Shown here one piece after another: positions 1 through 10,411 of a DNA stretch of 64,000 bases. Each line of letters opens with the position of its first letter. The first letter of the stretch is position 1. The notes beneath the pieces are model-generated. The model was given only the letters and a program-made list of their open reading frames with translations, did not search any database and had not been told where the DNA came from. Location: assembly GCA_963457665.1 (NCBI GenBank), contig OY735215.1:45687902-45751901 (forward strand). Direction: 5' to 3'. Source of the stretch: Thysanoteuthis rhombus (taxonomy: Eukaryota > Mollusca > Cephalopoda > Oegopsida > Thysanoteuthidae). Made by a program: the position numbers and the translations under genes.

Positions 1-184
1 CAACAAGTCTGGTTTTTTTTCTTCATAATAATCTCCTCCCTTATTGATGCACCTAATTCTGTAGTAAATGCTAACTACATGATCGTATAATATTAAGTGA
101 AAATTTTATAACAAAATTCATCAAATGACTGTGTAAGGCTGTGGACTTACTGATCCACTCTCGTATATGTGTACCTGTCTATCT

Positions 185-187
<3 letters not shown>

Positions 188-262
<75 letters not shown>
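188..262. repeat. (CT)n-(TA)n compound microsatellite
   Basis: About 15 CT units pass directly into about 22 TA units. The open frame across it, reading SLSLSLYIYIYI, is a translation of the repeat and not a gene. Confidence 0.97.
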
Positions 263-265
<3 letters not shown>

Positions 266-576
266 AAATGTTATGGTTGTCTACCGACGTTTACATTAGT
301 TTGGTTTCAAAATTTTCAAGAGCATGTGTGTTTACTTTTGCGGATAATCTTCAAAGTGAATAATACATATCTCAATATCTATTACGAGCACAGAGAGCAG
401 CTTATTACCTACCTTCCCTAAGATGTAGACGTCTGCTTAAATCTTAGACATGCAAATGTAAGCATATAAATAGGTGCCGTAAGTTGAATTGAATTACTGT
501 TTCGTGCCCGGCCAACCAGATAACTCTTTCGCCACCTCTGCCACCCACCCCAGAACTTGCATTCAAAATAAAAGTA
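263..576. other. Intergenic, nothing recognised
   Basis: AT-rich single-copy-looking sequence. I see no coding pattern, RNA gene or repeat shared with the rest of the window. Confidence 0.5.
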
Positions 577-966
577 CAGTAGTATAGCGCTTAGCAAAAC
601 CCCGTTTAGCGCTTATTCACTGTAGCGTTCATTTTCAAGTATGTTTCATGATAATTTTATTAATGTGAAATTTCGGATATAATAGTATACTGTACTTTTT
701 GGTTAACATGCCATTTGCATGAGGAAAAACATATACTTATGCACAATATGTAGTGATATACATCAACACCTAGTCACTTTTCACCTGTTCAGGAGAGCAG
801 CTACCAGATGAGATACACAGCACTAATCCATTCAATCTTGTTGAGGCTCAACAACAACATCATACTTTTTAGAATGATGGTTGGCTCAATTTTTATTCCT
901 ACTGTTGTTTCATTTATCTTTGCATTTTTTTAATCCTATCTACTGCACTAAACGAGGTATAACTAT
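577..966. mobile_element. Tc1/mariner-pogo-type MITE, copy 1
   Basis: A 390-bp non-autonomous element. The left end carries ACCCCGTTTAGCGC and the right end, read on the minus strand, ACCTCGTTTAGTGC, so the termini are imperfect inverted repeats. TA dinucleotides flank both ends, as in Tc1/mariner-class insertions. The interior (TTGAGGCTCAACAACAAC near 840-858, then a GGTTGGCTCAA segment) is shared in the same order with 51797-52239. No transposase reading frame is present. The exact right border is uncertain by a few bases, and the left end has about 13 extra bases compared with the right. Confidence 0.7.
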
Positions 967-1397
967 ATTAGAGTGCCGGTGCTAATACTACTACTAGTGT
1001 TCCTTCCAACCCCACCCTCTCCATGTTTATTTTTTTTCTTTTCCGCTTTACCACAATTTAAGGTACAGTCCCCTTTGCTGGTAAATGGTACTTTGTTGGT
1101 TGGGTGGTGAAGAAAGCGGCCGTTCACCCATGTAAATACGTGTTCAGGACCCTTAAGTGCATGTACGCACCCCCAATCCACTCTCTCTTTCCCCCTCCCT
1201 TTTTCTCTGAATTTAATGTCTGCTTGTCTTTTGGTCTTATGCACTTACACGCATACATATACATAATCACCCCTACTTCCTCTTCCATACTTCCCTGTCC
1301 CCTCTTTCTTGCTCACTCGAATCCCATTCCCTCTTGATCTCTGCCACTATATATTTATATATATATACACCATATAGTATCATGCAATTTATATCAA
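967..1397. other. Intergenic, pyrimidine-leaning, nothing recognised
   Basis: Short overlapping frames on both strands (963-1244 minus, 1104-1337 plus) have low-complexity composition and no recognisable domain. A short TA tract sits near 1350-1368. Confidence 0.5.
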
Positions 1398-1570
1398 TAT
1401 ATAAAATTCAATGTTTGTCTGTCCTTCTGTCTTTCTGTTCCATTTTGTTGGCCGCAATTTTGTGTATAGAGAGCTAAAATTCAGCATAGGAGTACATTTT
1501 TTCGTAGTGGAGGACATAGGCTATGTGAGAGGATGAAACGTTTTTTAAAAATAACATTTTTGTGTATTTT
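1398..1570 (+). repeat. Dispersed GTCTGTC repeat, single copy
   Basis: Begins with TGTTTGTCTGTCCTTCTGTC and contains GTGGAGGACATAGGCTATG. The same two landmarks, in the same order, occur twice in tandem at 61494-61790. No coding content; probably a non-autonomous transposon fragment. The family is not named here. Confidence 0.55.
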
Positions 1571-2344
1571 GATAAGGCAAATATAGGCGAAACAACACAC
1601 CAAAATTCCAGATTCCTCTCTTTTTTACCATATGCGTAACAGATGAATATATGCGGTGCCTAATAATATTTAATTTTCATTTCAAAATTTTTGTTTTAAT
1701 ATTTTCTGGTAATTTTCAAAATTATGCCCATTTATTAAAAGAAGAAAAAAGAAGATATCATACCCATCTGGAAATATGTCAGTTTTTATAAAAAAACAAT
1801 ATTTTGATAGGTTTTAGAGGGATGGGTGTTCTATTTGAAATGTAACTATAATGCAAAATGGGATACTTATTTTCTGTTCAATGTACAAAACTGCTGATGA
1901 GAAATTATCTTTGAATGAAGTTCTTGATTGAAAAGAGTTTAGTTATAGTACTTATGTTCATTAGTACATAATTAAGAAAAAATGTTATGTTCACAGAAAT
2001 TTTAAAAATTTATAAGTATTAAATTTCATTTTACCTCCTTGTATTTGTCTACTTTCGTTTCTGTTTGTGTGATTTTTTAGACTGATAAAATTGAACTATT
2101 TTATGCATTGATTGAATATAACAATTCTCCTTGAGGCTACATTCCCACACCATGTGTAGAATGTCAGCATTTTGAAGAAGATTGATGCCAATGCGATTTT
2201 ATTTAATTTAGGTGTCTAAAAAATCTGGCAACAGCGGGTATTTCTGCTAATGATGTGTAATGTAATGCCTGCATGATATACTATAATATATATATTATAT
2301 TATCTTGCACAGACAGAAAAACAAACACTCTAAATGATAATCAA
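1571..2344. other. Intergenic, AT-rich, nothing recognised
   Basis: No open frame over 60 codons, no inverted ends and no tandem structure noticed, apart from a short TATA tract near 2280-2300. Confidence 0.45.
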
Positions 2345-3245
2345 CCATGCAAGCAGGCAGCTTTCAGGAATGTCTACTCAACAATGGACCACCTATATAA
2401 TATCAATCAGTTGATCATAAAGACAGCAGAATAAAACCAAACCATTTTGTGTGGTTCTTGTTTGATTATGAAAGAGCATTTGATTCAGTAAAACACACTT
2501 CAATATTCAATTCAATACAAGAGCAAAGGATCTACGAGATTTGTATAAAAGTTCTTGCAAATATATCCAAAAATGGAACTGCAATAGTTTGACCAGGTAA
2601 GGAACAAATAAGATATAGATTGGAAATGGAGTGAGACAATGGGATGCAATCTTATCTAGACTATTTACAGCAAACCTTGAAAGCACTTTTCAAAAAACTA
2701 ATTGGAAAAAAATGGGAGTATTCATAGACATAGAATATTTTAACCATTTATAATTTGTTTATGACACAGCAATAATATCTGAACCTTTAGATTACTTACA
2801 AAACAATTAGGGAAACCTCAAAATAGGGTTGAAGAGGAACAGAGTTTAGATGAAAGAAATGTTCCACAATGTCCCAAAGACATCCATATATATCTGGAAG
2901 AGGTTACTGAATAATACACAAAAAACTATGGAACCAGCAATGTTATGATTACCTATAGATTGAAAAAGATCAATATGGATCCTAATGTAGACCAAAGTAG
3001 AAGAAACTTAGCGACCAGAATGGAGATTAGCTGGACACGTAGTGAAGAGGAAGGATAACAAATAGTGCAAAAGTTTTAAATGTTTGTGTAAACACTGGAG
3101 AAGACCCGACATAAGATGGAGAGATTAGATTGAAAGTTGTGCTGTTAAGATATGGTAGGGGTTAGCACTATCACAGTTGACATGGAAGGAGCAGGGAAAT
3201 GCCTTTGTCTAGTAGTGGACTTATGATGTGTGTTACTGATGCTGC
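2345..3245 (+). pseudogene. Decayed RTE-like LINE: reverse transcriptase and C-terminal tail
   Basis: Remnant of a non-LTR retrotransposon polyprotein, whose normal role is target-primed reverse transcription. Read across several frameshifts and stops, it shows HLYNINQLIIKTAE, then FDYERAFDSVKHTSIF, which is the reverse transcriptase block usually written FVDYEKAFDSV. KVLANISKNGTAIV follows, then FTANLESTFQKTNWKKMG. The catalytic YADD/FADD box has decayed to FVYDTA (near 2756-2770). Near 3025-3230 comes the C-terminal motif WRLAGHVVKRKDN, then RRPDIRWRD and AFV..WT, typical of the end of RTE-type ORFs. It cannot be active. The 3' end resembles the minus-strand copy at 40570-41003, so both belong to one subfamily. 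The endonuclease half is missing, as expected from 5' truncation. A different LINE clade is possible, but the block order fits RTE best. Confidence 0.85.
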
Positions 3246-3463
3246 TTATATATATATATATCTATATAGGATAAATTCCGCAATAAGGGTTGAATAAATT
3301 CATGAAAAAAGAGGTGCCAGACATTCTAATTATGGTTTTAATAAGGCTTAATAAGAATTATTATACCTTCAATCCATAACTAAAAAGTTTGGCTTTCCTT
3401 TTTTCATTTTTATCTGTCTATCCATCCATCTATGAATATATACGAATATATATATATATTTAT

Positions 3464-4055
3464 ATCATCATCATCTACCATTACATCTCACAACATGTAA
3501 AATCTACAATTCCAACTTCATGCAACTATCAGGAGAATTGATCATCATATTTGCCTCCATGGTCAAAGATGACGATTGCGTCAGTTTCTACATGGTACAG
3601 CATCCATGTTGCACTGCAGGGTATGAAGTCATGACTTGTGCTTGACTTATATTATAGTAAGAGAAAGTTGCACGTATCATCAGCATCATACTCTCAACCC
3701 TGTCTTTCTACCTGGATCAAGCAGCAAGACATAGGATGGCAGGAGTTGCAGTGGATGACCAGGACACTCTGAATGATATGCCATGTTCTTTGCACCTTAC
3801 AACAGACTTTGCAGGACTCACTCCCTGGTTTGGGACTGGAGAAGTCTGTCTCTTAGACTAGTTGTCTATCATAACTAAAGAGCCCAGTTTTTCTTTGCTA
3901 TTTACCTCTAACTTGGGAGAGAAGAGTTGGATTCATGCTTTTCCCAAGTGTATTAGTGTAAAGTGAGTACAAACTGTCTCAGTCAGAGATTGAACTTGGC
4001 TCTCCAATTCCATCCTACATGCCATCAACCTTTAGGCCACTCGCTCCTTCATTAA
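3464..4055 (-). mobile_element. Long tRNA-type SINE, copy 1
   Basis: On the minus strand the head reads GAGTGGCCTAAAGGTTGATG (A-box-like), then AAGTTCAATCTCTG (B-box-like), the spacing of a tRNA-derived RNA polymerase III promoter. A body of about 450 bp follows. The tail, on the plus strand at 3464-3475, is a short (ATC)n run. Body segments (TGGATGACCAGGACACTCTG; CTCTTAGACTAGTTG) recur at 17085-17350 and, more diverged, at 23710-24005. SINEs borrow LINE machinery; a short tandem tail like this would fit an RTE partner, which is an inference. Confidence 0.6.
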
Positions 4056-4689
4056 TAGAACAATTAATCCTGTGAGCCTGATTACACACATCACAAACTG
4101 CCATCATTTTTTTCTACCGTTCCCCTACCCACTGCGGCAAAAATTCTACCGCTGTTTATCCTTATTGTTTGTAGAACTTTCAAGTCTTCTCAAAATGACA
4201 GCGTCTGTCCATCCATGATTGATGGCATATGTCTACCTGGATTGCTTCTATTTGGGAAGGTATCCGCCTGTGTCACTCTAGTATAATAAATATTCATGAG
4301 GCTTATCACCAGATGGCTGTTGACCGTCATCTGAGTTTGTTTTGTTACAAACGCACTTGTCTGCAATCCAGAAAACGCATCAATAGTAATGACATATGTA
4401 ACAATGGTGGAAATGATGTATCTCTCAGGGTTTAACAGGTGCTCTGCGCTTCTTGGATTGCTATCGATTTTTTTTTTATCCTCTTTCTGTTTCGTTATGG
4501 GGTCTTCGTCCGTACAAGGTCATAGTGAAAGTGCCCCTGAGGACTAGCCCTCATAGAAAGACCTGCCCTGATGAGCTAGACTTTCTCTGGCCCATTCTAA
4601 GGGGTTTGCCGATTTTGAAAGGTTTATGAGGGGATCCTAAGGCCTTTATTAGGCTTGTAGAATGAGTGAAGAACATAGTAGGGCTTGTG
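4056..4689. other. Intergenic with an unrecognised 68-codon frame
   Basis: A 68-codon frame at 4229-4435 (plus) has no motif I recognise and is flanked by stops. The stretch 4480-4620 is richer in G+C than its surroundings, but I cannot assign it. No gene is called. Confidence 0.4.
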
Positions 4690-4930
4690 ACATGATATTT
4701 TGATCTTTATAATGCTTGAAGGTTTTCAGAGACTTGTGAGGCTTGAGGAAGAGGCTTGTGACACTTGCAAAGCTCATATGAGATTCTGATATCACTTGAG
4801 GACTTTTGAAATCTTGAGATCCTCACAAAGCTTGTAGTAGGTTTTGATATCACTGGAGAGCTTGTTAAATCTTGGGATCCTTGTAAAACTTGTGGGAGGT
4901 TTTAAAAGTTATTTGAGACTTATAAGAGTT
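4690..4930 (+). repeat. Degenerate 58-bp tandem repeat
   Basis: Two adjoining units start at 4809 and 4867 with AAATCTTGRGATCCT and are exactly 58 bp apart. A weaker unit precedes them (GATTCTGATATCACTTGAGG near 4781). Upstream, repeated GGCTTGTGAGGCTTGAG-like words suggest older decayed units. Confidence 0.65.
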
Positions 4931-5110
4931 TCTTGGGTTTGATATAGTTTTATATGATATTCTTGTTATGCGTGTAAAGCTAGACTGATGATTCTAGAAT
5001 TTTTTTGTATATCGGCACACTCAGAAATATATTTGACTTACACAACAACTCTTTACTCCATCAAATTATGAACATGCATTGGTATATATGAGGCTATTAT
5101 ATTATATATT

Positions 5111-5389
5111 TGTGGTAATTGTAGTGACATTATATTAGGAAACCAATTTTGTCCGGCACCAGAATTAACCAAATTGTTAATTGAACTGCTGACCATGTAA
5201 GCTAACAGTGCTGTTAGCTCAGTCAGTAGAGAAGAGTCACATCAAGAGTATTTCTTGGTGGATACAGGTTCAAGTCCTACACATTGCTAATTTCTTTATT
5301 TGAATGGTTGGCTGTTTGATTTGCTACTCTGTTAATTCTAGTGCTGGATGAAATATGTTTCCTAATATAAAGTCTCTACAATTATCACA
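5111..5389. mobile_element. 279-bp inverted-repeat element enclosing a tRNA-like promoter
   Basis: The left arm 5111-5169 and right arm 5331-5389 are each 59 bp and pair as inverted repeats. The left begins TGTGGTAATTGTAGTGACAT; the right, read in reverse, TGTGATAATTGTAGAGACTT. Both continue with TATATTAGGAAAC and end near AGAATTAAC, with no length difference between arms. The 161-bp interior holds a tRNA-like block. No transposase frame exists, so this is non-autonomous. A target duplication is not clear to me. It could be a MITE that captured a SINE head, or a foldback SINE. Confidence 0.85.
5208..5284 (+). pseudogene. tRNA-like sequence (pol III A and B boxes)
   Basis: TAGCTCAGTCAG at 5215-5226 matches the A box of many tRNAs, and GGTTCAAGTCC at 5267-5277 matches the B box, about 52 bp apart. 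The central part can form a short anticodon-like stem (CAAG/CTTG). Acceptor and T-stem pairing are poor, so it is not a working tRNA gene. The D-arm wording is closest to tRNA-Lys-type sequences, from memory. Confidence 0.65.
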
Positions 5390-7040
5390 TTTCTTCTGGA
5401 CATGAACTGTGCAATCTAATCATATTATATGTCTATAAAACTTCTACATAATGTGAATTACAGTACCACATGTTAAGGTACTATAAGAATGAAATGAATT
5501 AGACAAGAACATTTTGAATGTAATTTTTATATCAGTATACTGATCTATGTATTTAGCGTCCTATGTACTTATTCTCCTTTCATCTGTCACTGAAAGTGTT
5601 GAGATTTGACAAAATTTGGTGGTAAAACTATAGATCAGCAACCTTGTGGTGTAAGTGGGACAGATTTGATATTGGACATGTTAAAAGTTTGAAATACATA
5701 TGCATATCTGGAAAAAACGTACCTTGCAGACGGTTTATAAACCCCTGAAATTGACTGTAGTTCATATGGCCCCTTTGAGATAAGGAAGGCTTCTCGTGGC
5801 TTTTCTATTGGTCACAGGACATCCTGTGATGGAATGAGCTACTGGTCTTGAATCATGTCTTTGAGGTGATTCTAGAAAAGATATGAAAGGATGGTTATGA
5901 ATAATATATACAGACATGATCACAGAAGACCATGCACATTAATTTGATTTGATCTAAATAAAAATATCATTAAATTATTGATTTCAGCCTCGACTCTAAC
6001 AATGATAATGCTGAAGAAAACTGGCCAATTTTTTATCAATCTGATCGTATCTTCATCATTGATTTATTGTTAGTGAAGCTAAGAAACTAAGTCCAGACAC
6101 AATGATCTTTCAATGAAAAAGGAATTTAAATAATATCAAAGTTTGATTATTCTGTAATAAGCCACAAAGTTCAGTAAAAACCAAGACAAGATAAATGAGC
6201 TTGGTGTCTTGGCTCTTCTGGTTTCTTTGGTTCGGGCTTCTCCCGTGAAATATCAATTTTACCTGTGAAAAGTAGATGGAAATAAAGGCATTACTTTGCA
6301 CCTGAAGATAGCCCCATGATGTCTTCTGTAAGCTGTACTTCGGAGGACAATTTTTTAAATTGATTACACAGGTAGTTTTCCCATCAATTGTTGTTTGCTT
6401 GGGGTTCAAGTCCAGAAATAATGAGAGTTTACCTGTGTGAAGCACTGTATTTGATGTTATAAACCAGCTGTCTGGTATGGATCCTTATGCACGTGCAGCT
6501 ATTGCACTTTTTTTTCCAAAAAAAATAAATCTAACCTTGTTGTCGTGCTGGCAAGAACTTGAGGAGTTAAAGAAAACTGGATTATAGATAAGAAGAATTC
6601 GGAGAAATGTTTTTTTTTAATATGCTATCTAATAAAGTGCATGAGAATAAAGGGGTCATTTTACACATGAAGATGACCTTAAGATTTTCCCTCCAAATGC
6701 TGTCTTCTGAGTGAAGAATATACTCTTTTCCAATTTGGTCCATACTTTAGTATTTTCATAAAATCAGCAAGAACTGAGGGTGGATGGTTGGCTCTTTTCA
6801 TCCTGACTGACTGTTTAAACGACAAGCTGCTTTGCCTTGGCACTCGGTATGGATGAAGTGTTATGCCTAAGTTTCACTTTCCCTCTCTCAACTGTGCAGA
6901 AGGCTTCCATAGGAAATAGGTGCTTGATACATTTGGAGATCAATGAGGCTTCAAGGGTAACCGAATGACGACATGATGCAGCTTCTCTCCATCAACTGAC
7001 ATCAGGTGCTTTCTCCTAGACTTTTCGGTCAGTGTTTACT
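5390..7040. other. Intergenic, no recognised gene
   Basis: A 111-codon frame at 6110-6445 (minus) has no motif or signal I recognise. Two segments, near 6272-6325 (AATAAAGGCATTACTTTGCA) and 6645-6710 (AATAAAGGGGTCATTTTACA), look like a diverged direct repeat including CCTGAAGAT/ACATGAAGAT. The part 6800-7040 lies downstream of the minus-strand 5S-like sequence and could be the body of a 5S-derived SINE. Confidence 0.4.
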
Positions 7041-7158
7041 CCCTTACAGAACCTGATATTCCCAGATGGTCACTCATTTAGGTACTGACCAGGATCAATA
7101 TTGCTCAATTTCGGCGATCATATAAGAATCAACGTGTCCAACATGATTTGCTTGTAAC
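7041..7158 (-). pseudogene. 5S rRNA-like pseudogene or 5S-derived SINE head
   Basis: On the plus strand the segment reads as the reverse complement of animal 5S rRNA along its whole length. Landmarks in order: CTTACAGAACCTG (5S 3' end), ATATTCCCAGATGGTCACTC, then TAGGTACTGACC, TTGCTCAATTTCGGCGATCA, and GTGTCCAACATG near the 5S 5' end. The 118-bp length is close to the normal 119-121. By eye about three quarters of positions agree with the metazoan consensus I remember, so it is decayed. It stands alone rather than in a tandem array, which argues for a retroposed copy; many 5S-derived SINEs have this head. Not expected to give functional 5S. Confidence 0.85.
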
Positions 7159-7612
7159 ATAATTTAACATAAGAATTTAGTGTAACTTAACATAAACAAA
7201 GATGAACAAGTTTAATAATAAAAGCAAAAGGTACTTGCTGAATTGTATGTAGCTTATATTGTTTGACCATCAGGAAAGAGAGAAAAAAAACTGCAGGATT
7301 GGGGAAGGTGTTGATCACGGATTCAGTGTGTGTATGCGCTTGGAAGGGAGGGGGTTACTTACTGAGGTATAGATGGCAAGGGATAGTCGAGTAGGGTTGA
7401 GTGAAAGAGGTGGAAAGAGGACTAATGTTTCTTCTGGCACCCCCCCCCCACCTCCATTACAGAACCAATGTTCACTCCCCACTCTCTGACTGGTTCGGCT
7501 GCTATTCTATAAATCACAGTTGAACAGAACGATCAACCGTTTTCCCTTAATGGTATATTGATTTCATTCTGTTTCATTTTCTGCCTGGTTTGCTCTTTGG
7601 AATTGGTTTGGC
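7159..7612. other. Intergenic, nothing recognised
   Basis: A C-only run at 7441-7449 and C-rich patches near 7619 mark the approach to the polypyrimidine tract. No gene seen. Confidence 0.45.
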
Positions 7613-7962
7613 ATCTCCACCCCCCCCTTTATGTCTATGTCTCTCTCTCCCTACCTCTGTAGTTCTCAGTCTCCCATTTCTCTCTCTCTCTCCTCAGCTC
7701 TTGTGATCTCTCTCACTCTCCATCTCCCCCTCTTTTCTCTCTCTATTTCTTCCCTTCTTTATTCCTCCTGCACTCCCCATCTTTATCTCTCCCTCTCCCT
7801 CCATCCCACTTCCTCTGAATCTCCGCTTTTTTCTTACCTTTTCTTCAATTCCCTTTCTTTTTCCTCATTTTTGTCTCCTTTTTTTTCTAATTTATCTTTC
7901 ATGCTTTTCCTGTCATTCTTTTTTCTCACTTTCTTCTTTGTTTTTTTCTCACTGTTTTCTCT

Positions 7963-8250
7963 CACTTCCTTCTCTCTTTTTCTCTCACTTCCTTCTCTCT
8001 TTTTCTCTCACTTCCTTCTCTCTTTTTCTCTCACTTCCTTCTCTCTTTTTCTCTCACTTCCTTCTCTCTTTTTCTCTCACTTCCTTCTCTCTTTTTCTCT
8101 CACTTCCTTCTCTCTTTTTCTCTCACTTCTTCTCTCTTTTTCTCTCACTTCTTCTCTCTTTTTCTCTCACTTCTTCTCTCTTTTTCTCTCACTTCTTCTC
8201 TCTTTTTCTCTCACTTCTTCTCTCTTTTTCTCTCACTTCCTTCTTTTCCT
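7963..8250 (+). repeat. 23/22-bp CT minisatellite
   Basis: Unit CACTTCCTTCTCTCTTTTTC plus TCT (23 bp; for example starts at 7986 and 8009). It switches near 8125 to a 22-bp version lacking one C. Confidence 0.93.
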
Positions 8251-8479
8251 CTCACTTTCTTCTTTTTCTCTCACTTTCTTCTTTTTCTCTCACTTTCTTC
8301 TTTTTCTCTCACTTTTTTCTTTTTCTCTCACTTTCTTCTTTTTCTCTCACTTTCTTCTTTTTTCTCACTTTCTTCTCTCTTTTCTCTCTCACTTTCTTCT
8401 CTCTCTTTTCTCTCTCGCTTTCTTCTCTCTCACTTTCTCCTCTCTCTTTTCTCTCTCACTTTCTCCTCTCTCTTTTCTC

Positions 8480-8765
8480 TCTCACTTAATTCTCTCTTTT
8501 CTCTCTCACTTAATTCTCTCTTTTCTCTCTAACTTCTCTCTTTTCTCTCTAACTTACCTCTCTCTTTTCTCTCTAACTTACCTCTCTCTTTTCTCTCTAA
8601 CTTACTTCTCTCTTTTCTCTCTAACTTACTTCTCTCTTTTCTCTCTAACTTACTTCTCTCTTTTCTCTCTAACTTACTTCTCTCTTTTCTCTCTCACTTA
8701 CTTCTCTCTTTTCTCTCTCACTTACTTCTCTCTTTTCTCTCTCACTTACTTCTCTCTTTTCTCTT
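8480..8765 (+). repeat. 24-bp CT minisatellite with AACTTACT core
   Basis: Unit CTAACTTACTTCTCTCTTTT plus CTCT. Because 24 is a multiple of 3, it keeps a frame open (SLFSLTYF repeated), which explains part of the spurious 606-codon frame. Confidence 0.92.
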
Positions 8766-8935
8766 TTACTCCCACTCTTTCCCCCTCTCTTTCTTCTTTC
8801 CCCCTCTCTTTCTTCTTTCCCCCTCTCTTTCTTCTTTACCCCTCTCTTTCTTCTTTCCCCCTCTCTTTCTTCTTTACCCCTCTCTCTCTTCTTTCCCCCT
8901 CTCTTTCTTCTTTACCCTTCTCTTTCTCCTTTTCT

Positions 8936-9215
8936 CCCTCCTTTTCTTCCTCTCTTCGTTCTCTCCTTTTCTTCCTCTTTTTGTTCTCTCCTTTTCTTCC
9001 TCTCTTTGTTCTCTCCTTTTCTTCCTCTCTTTGTTCTCTCCTTTTCTTCCTCTCTTTGTTCTCTCCTTTTCTTCCTCTCTTTGTTCTCTCCTTTTCTTCC
9101 TCTCTTTGTTCTCTCATTTTCTTCTTCTCTTTGTTCTCTCCTTTTCTCCCTCTCTCTGTTCTCTCCTTTCTCCCTCTCTTTGTTCTCTCTTTTTCTCCCT
9201 TCAGTCTTTTTCCCT
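8936..9215 (+). repeat. 25-bp CT minisatellite with TTTGTTCTC core
   Basis: Unit TTTTCTTCCTCTCTTTGTTC plus TCTCC (25 bp). It is nearly perfect for about six units, then decays downstream. Confidence 0.92.
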
Positions 9216-9786
9216 CCTCTCAATCATTCTTTTCTCCTCTGCCCATTCTCTTCTTTCTCTCTTTTCCTTATTCTTTTTCCTGTCTTTTTTCTTACTTTTT
9301 CTCTTTTTCCCTGCAGTTCTCTTTTTATTTCTCTTTTACCGTCTTTTCTTATATTTCTTTTTTATTTATGCTTTTCATGTCTTTTTTTTATTTCTCTCTT
9401 TTCTATTTCTCTTTCTCTCTGTATTTTTTTTACCTATTCTTTCTCCTTTGATTTTTCTTTCTTTCACTTTCCTTTTCCTCCCCTCTGTTTCTCTTTCTCT
9501 TTTCTCCCTCTGCTTATCTGCCTCTAATCTCAGATCTCTCACTCTCCCCCTCACTCTCTCTCTCATTGCCAAAATCCTCACCCTCTCCTATTATTTCTAT
9601 ACCCATACTTCACCCTGCCATTGTCTTTATTGCCTTCGGGTTTTTAACTTATAATTTACTGTCCCAAATTGACATAAACAGAATGCGATACTCAAGTTCC
9701 TTCTCGTATGAACCACAATAATTTACAAACCGATCAACGTTCATCTCCTCATTGCTTTCATTGCATACATGATAGACACAAAGACA

Positions 9787-9960
9787 CAGGGGCGTAGCTG
9801 GAGGTTTGGGTGCCCAGGGGGCTTGGCCCTTTCAGGGGCCCATTCAACATTTACCAAGATTTGTTATTGTATATCGTTTATAGAAATGCTATTAGTGAAC
9901 TACTATACATAAAGCTTTCAGGTACCCCCTTTTGATTTGGGGCCCAGGAGGGGGGGTGCA
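9787..9960 (+). mobile_element. Possible hAT-type element 5' end, truncated
   Basis: Starts CAGGGGCGTAGCTGG, a terminus style common in hAT elements, followed by GGGGCCCATTC and GGGGCCCAGGAGG blocks. I find no matching inverted end downstream, so this is a fragment at best. Confidence 0.35.
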
Positions 9961-10001
9961 TTCATTTTTCCTTGAAAAGACATAGTTGCATGTATCTAGA
10001 G

Positions 10002-10349
10002 CAGCGTTTCTCAAACTGTGTGCTACAGCACAATAGTGTGCCGCGACTATCTCTCAAGTGTGTTGCATCAATTTATCCAAATACATAAACATGTATTATA
10101 AGCCTTGAACATGTTTCCTATGACCATTATGTCTGTTCTGCTTTCACCACAGAGTTGTTAATCTTGTGGTCTAATCTCTAGGTTTTGTGAGACCTTGTCA
10201 TTTTTAGCAACAAATGAAAGGAAAAGACGTAATGATCATGCATATCTGATTGATGTTATAACAATTTCAGGGGGTGAGGAGTTAGTATACTGCACAAGTC
10301 AAATACATTTCTTGGTGTGCCATCATACAATAAAGTTTGAGAACCACTG
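10002..10349. mobile_element. hAT-type MITE A, 348 bp
   Basis: Terminal inverted repeats: left CAGCGTTTCTCAAACTGTG, right (minus strand) CAGTGGTTCTCAAACTTTA. This is the widespread hAT end CAGTGGTTCTCAAACT. Flanking 8-mers ATCTAGAG (9994-10001) and ATATACAG (10350-10357) agree at 6 of 8 positions, as expected for an old hAT target duplication. No transposase is encoded. Confidence 0.88.
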
Positions 10350-10411
10350 ATATACAGACATACATGCCAAAATGCACACAGTATCGCATTCTGTTTATAT
10401 CAGTGATAGAG

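Larger units (their letters stand above)
7613..9660 (+). repeat. 2-kb polypyrimidine tract made of successive minisatellites
   Basis: About 2 kb of almost pure C/T on the plus strand, built from arrays that change unit length: 23 and 22 bp (7963-8250), about 19 bp (8245-8375), 24 bp (8480-8765), 19 bp (8770-8920) and 25 bp (8936-9215), then irregular C/T to 9600. Overlapping frames in several registers (up to 606 codons, rich in S, L and F), and R/E/K-rich frames on the other strand, come from the repeat. Such one-sided purine/pyrimidine sequence can form triplex (H-DNA). Confidence 0.95.

Noticed and set aside
5208-5284. Functional tRNA gene
   Set aside because: A and B boxes are present but acceptor and T-stem pairing fail, and it sits inside a repeated element.
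6110-6445. 111-codon minus-strand frame as a gene
   Set aside because: No recognisable motif, and part of the sequence is a diverged direct repeat.
7631-9451. 606-codon open frame rich in S, L and F
   Set aside because: It lies wholly in the polypyrimidine minisatellites, several frames and both strands are open, and residues follow the repeat period.
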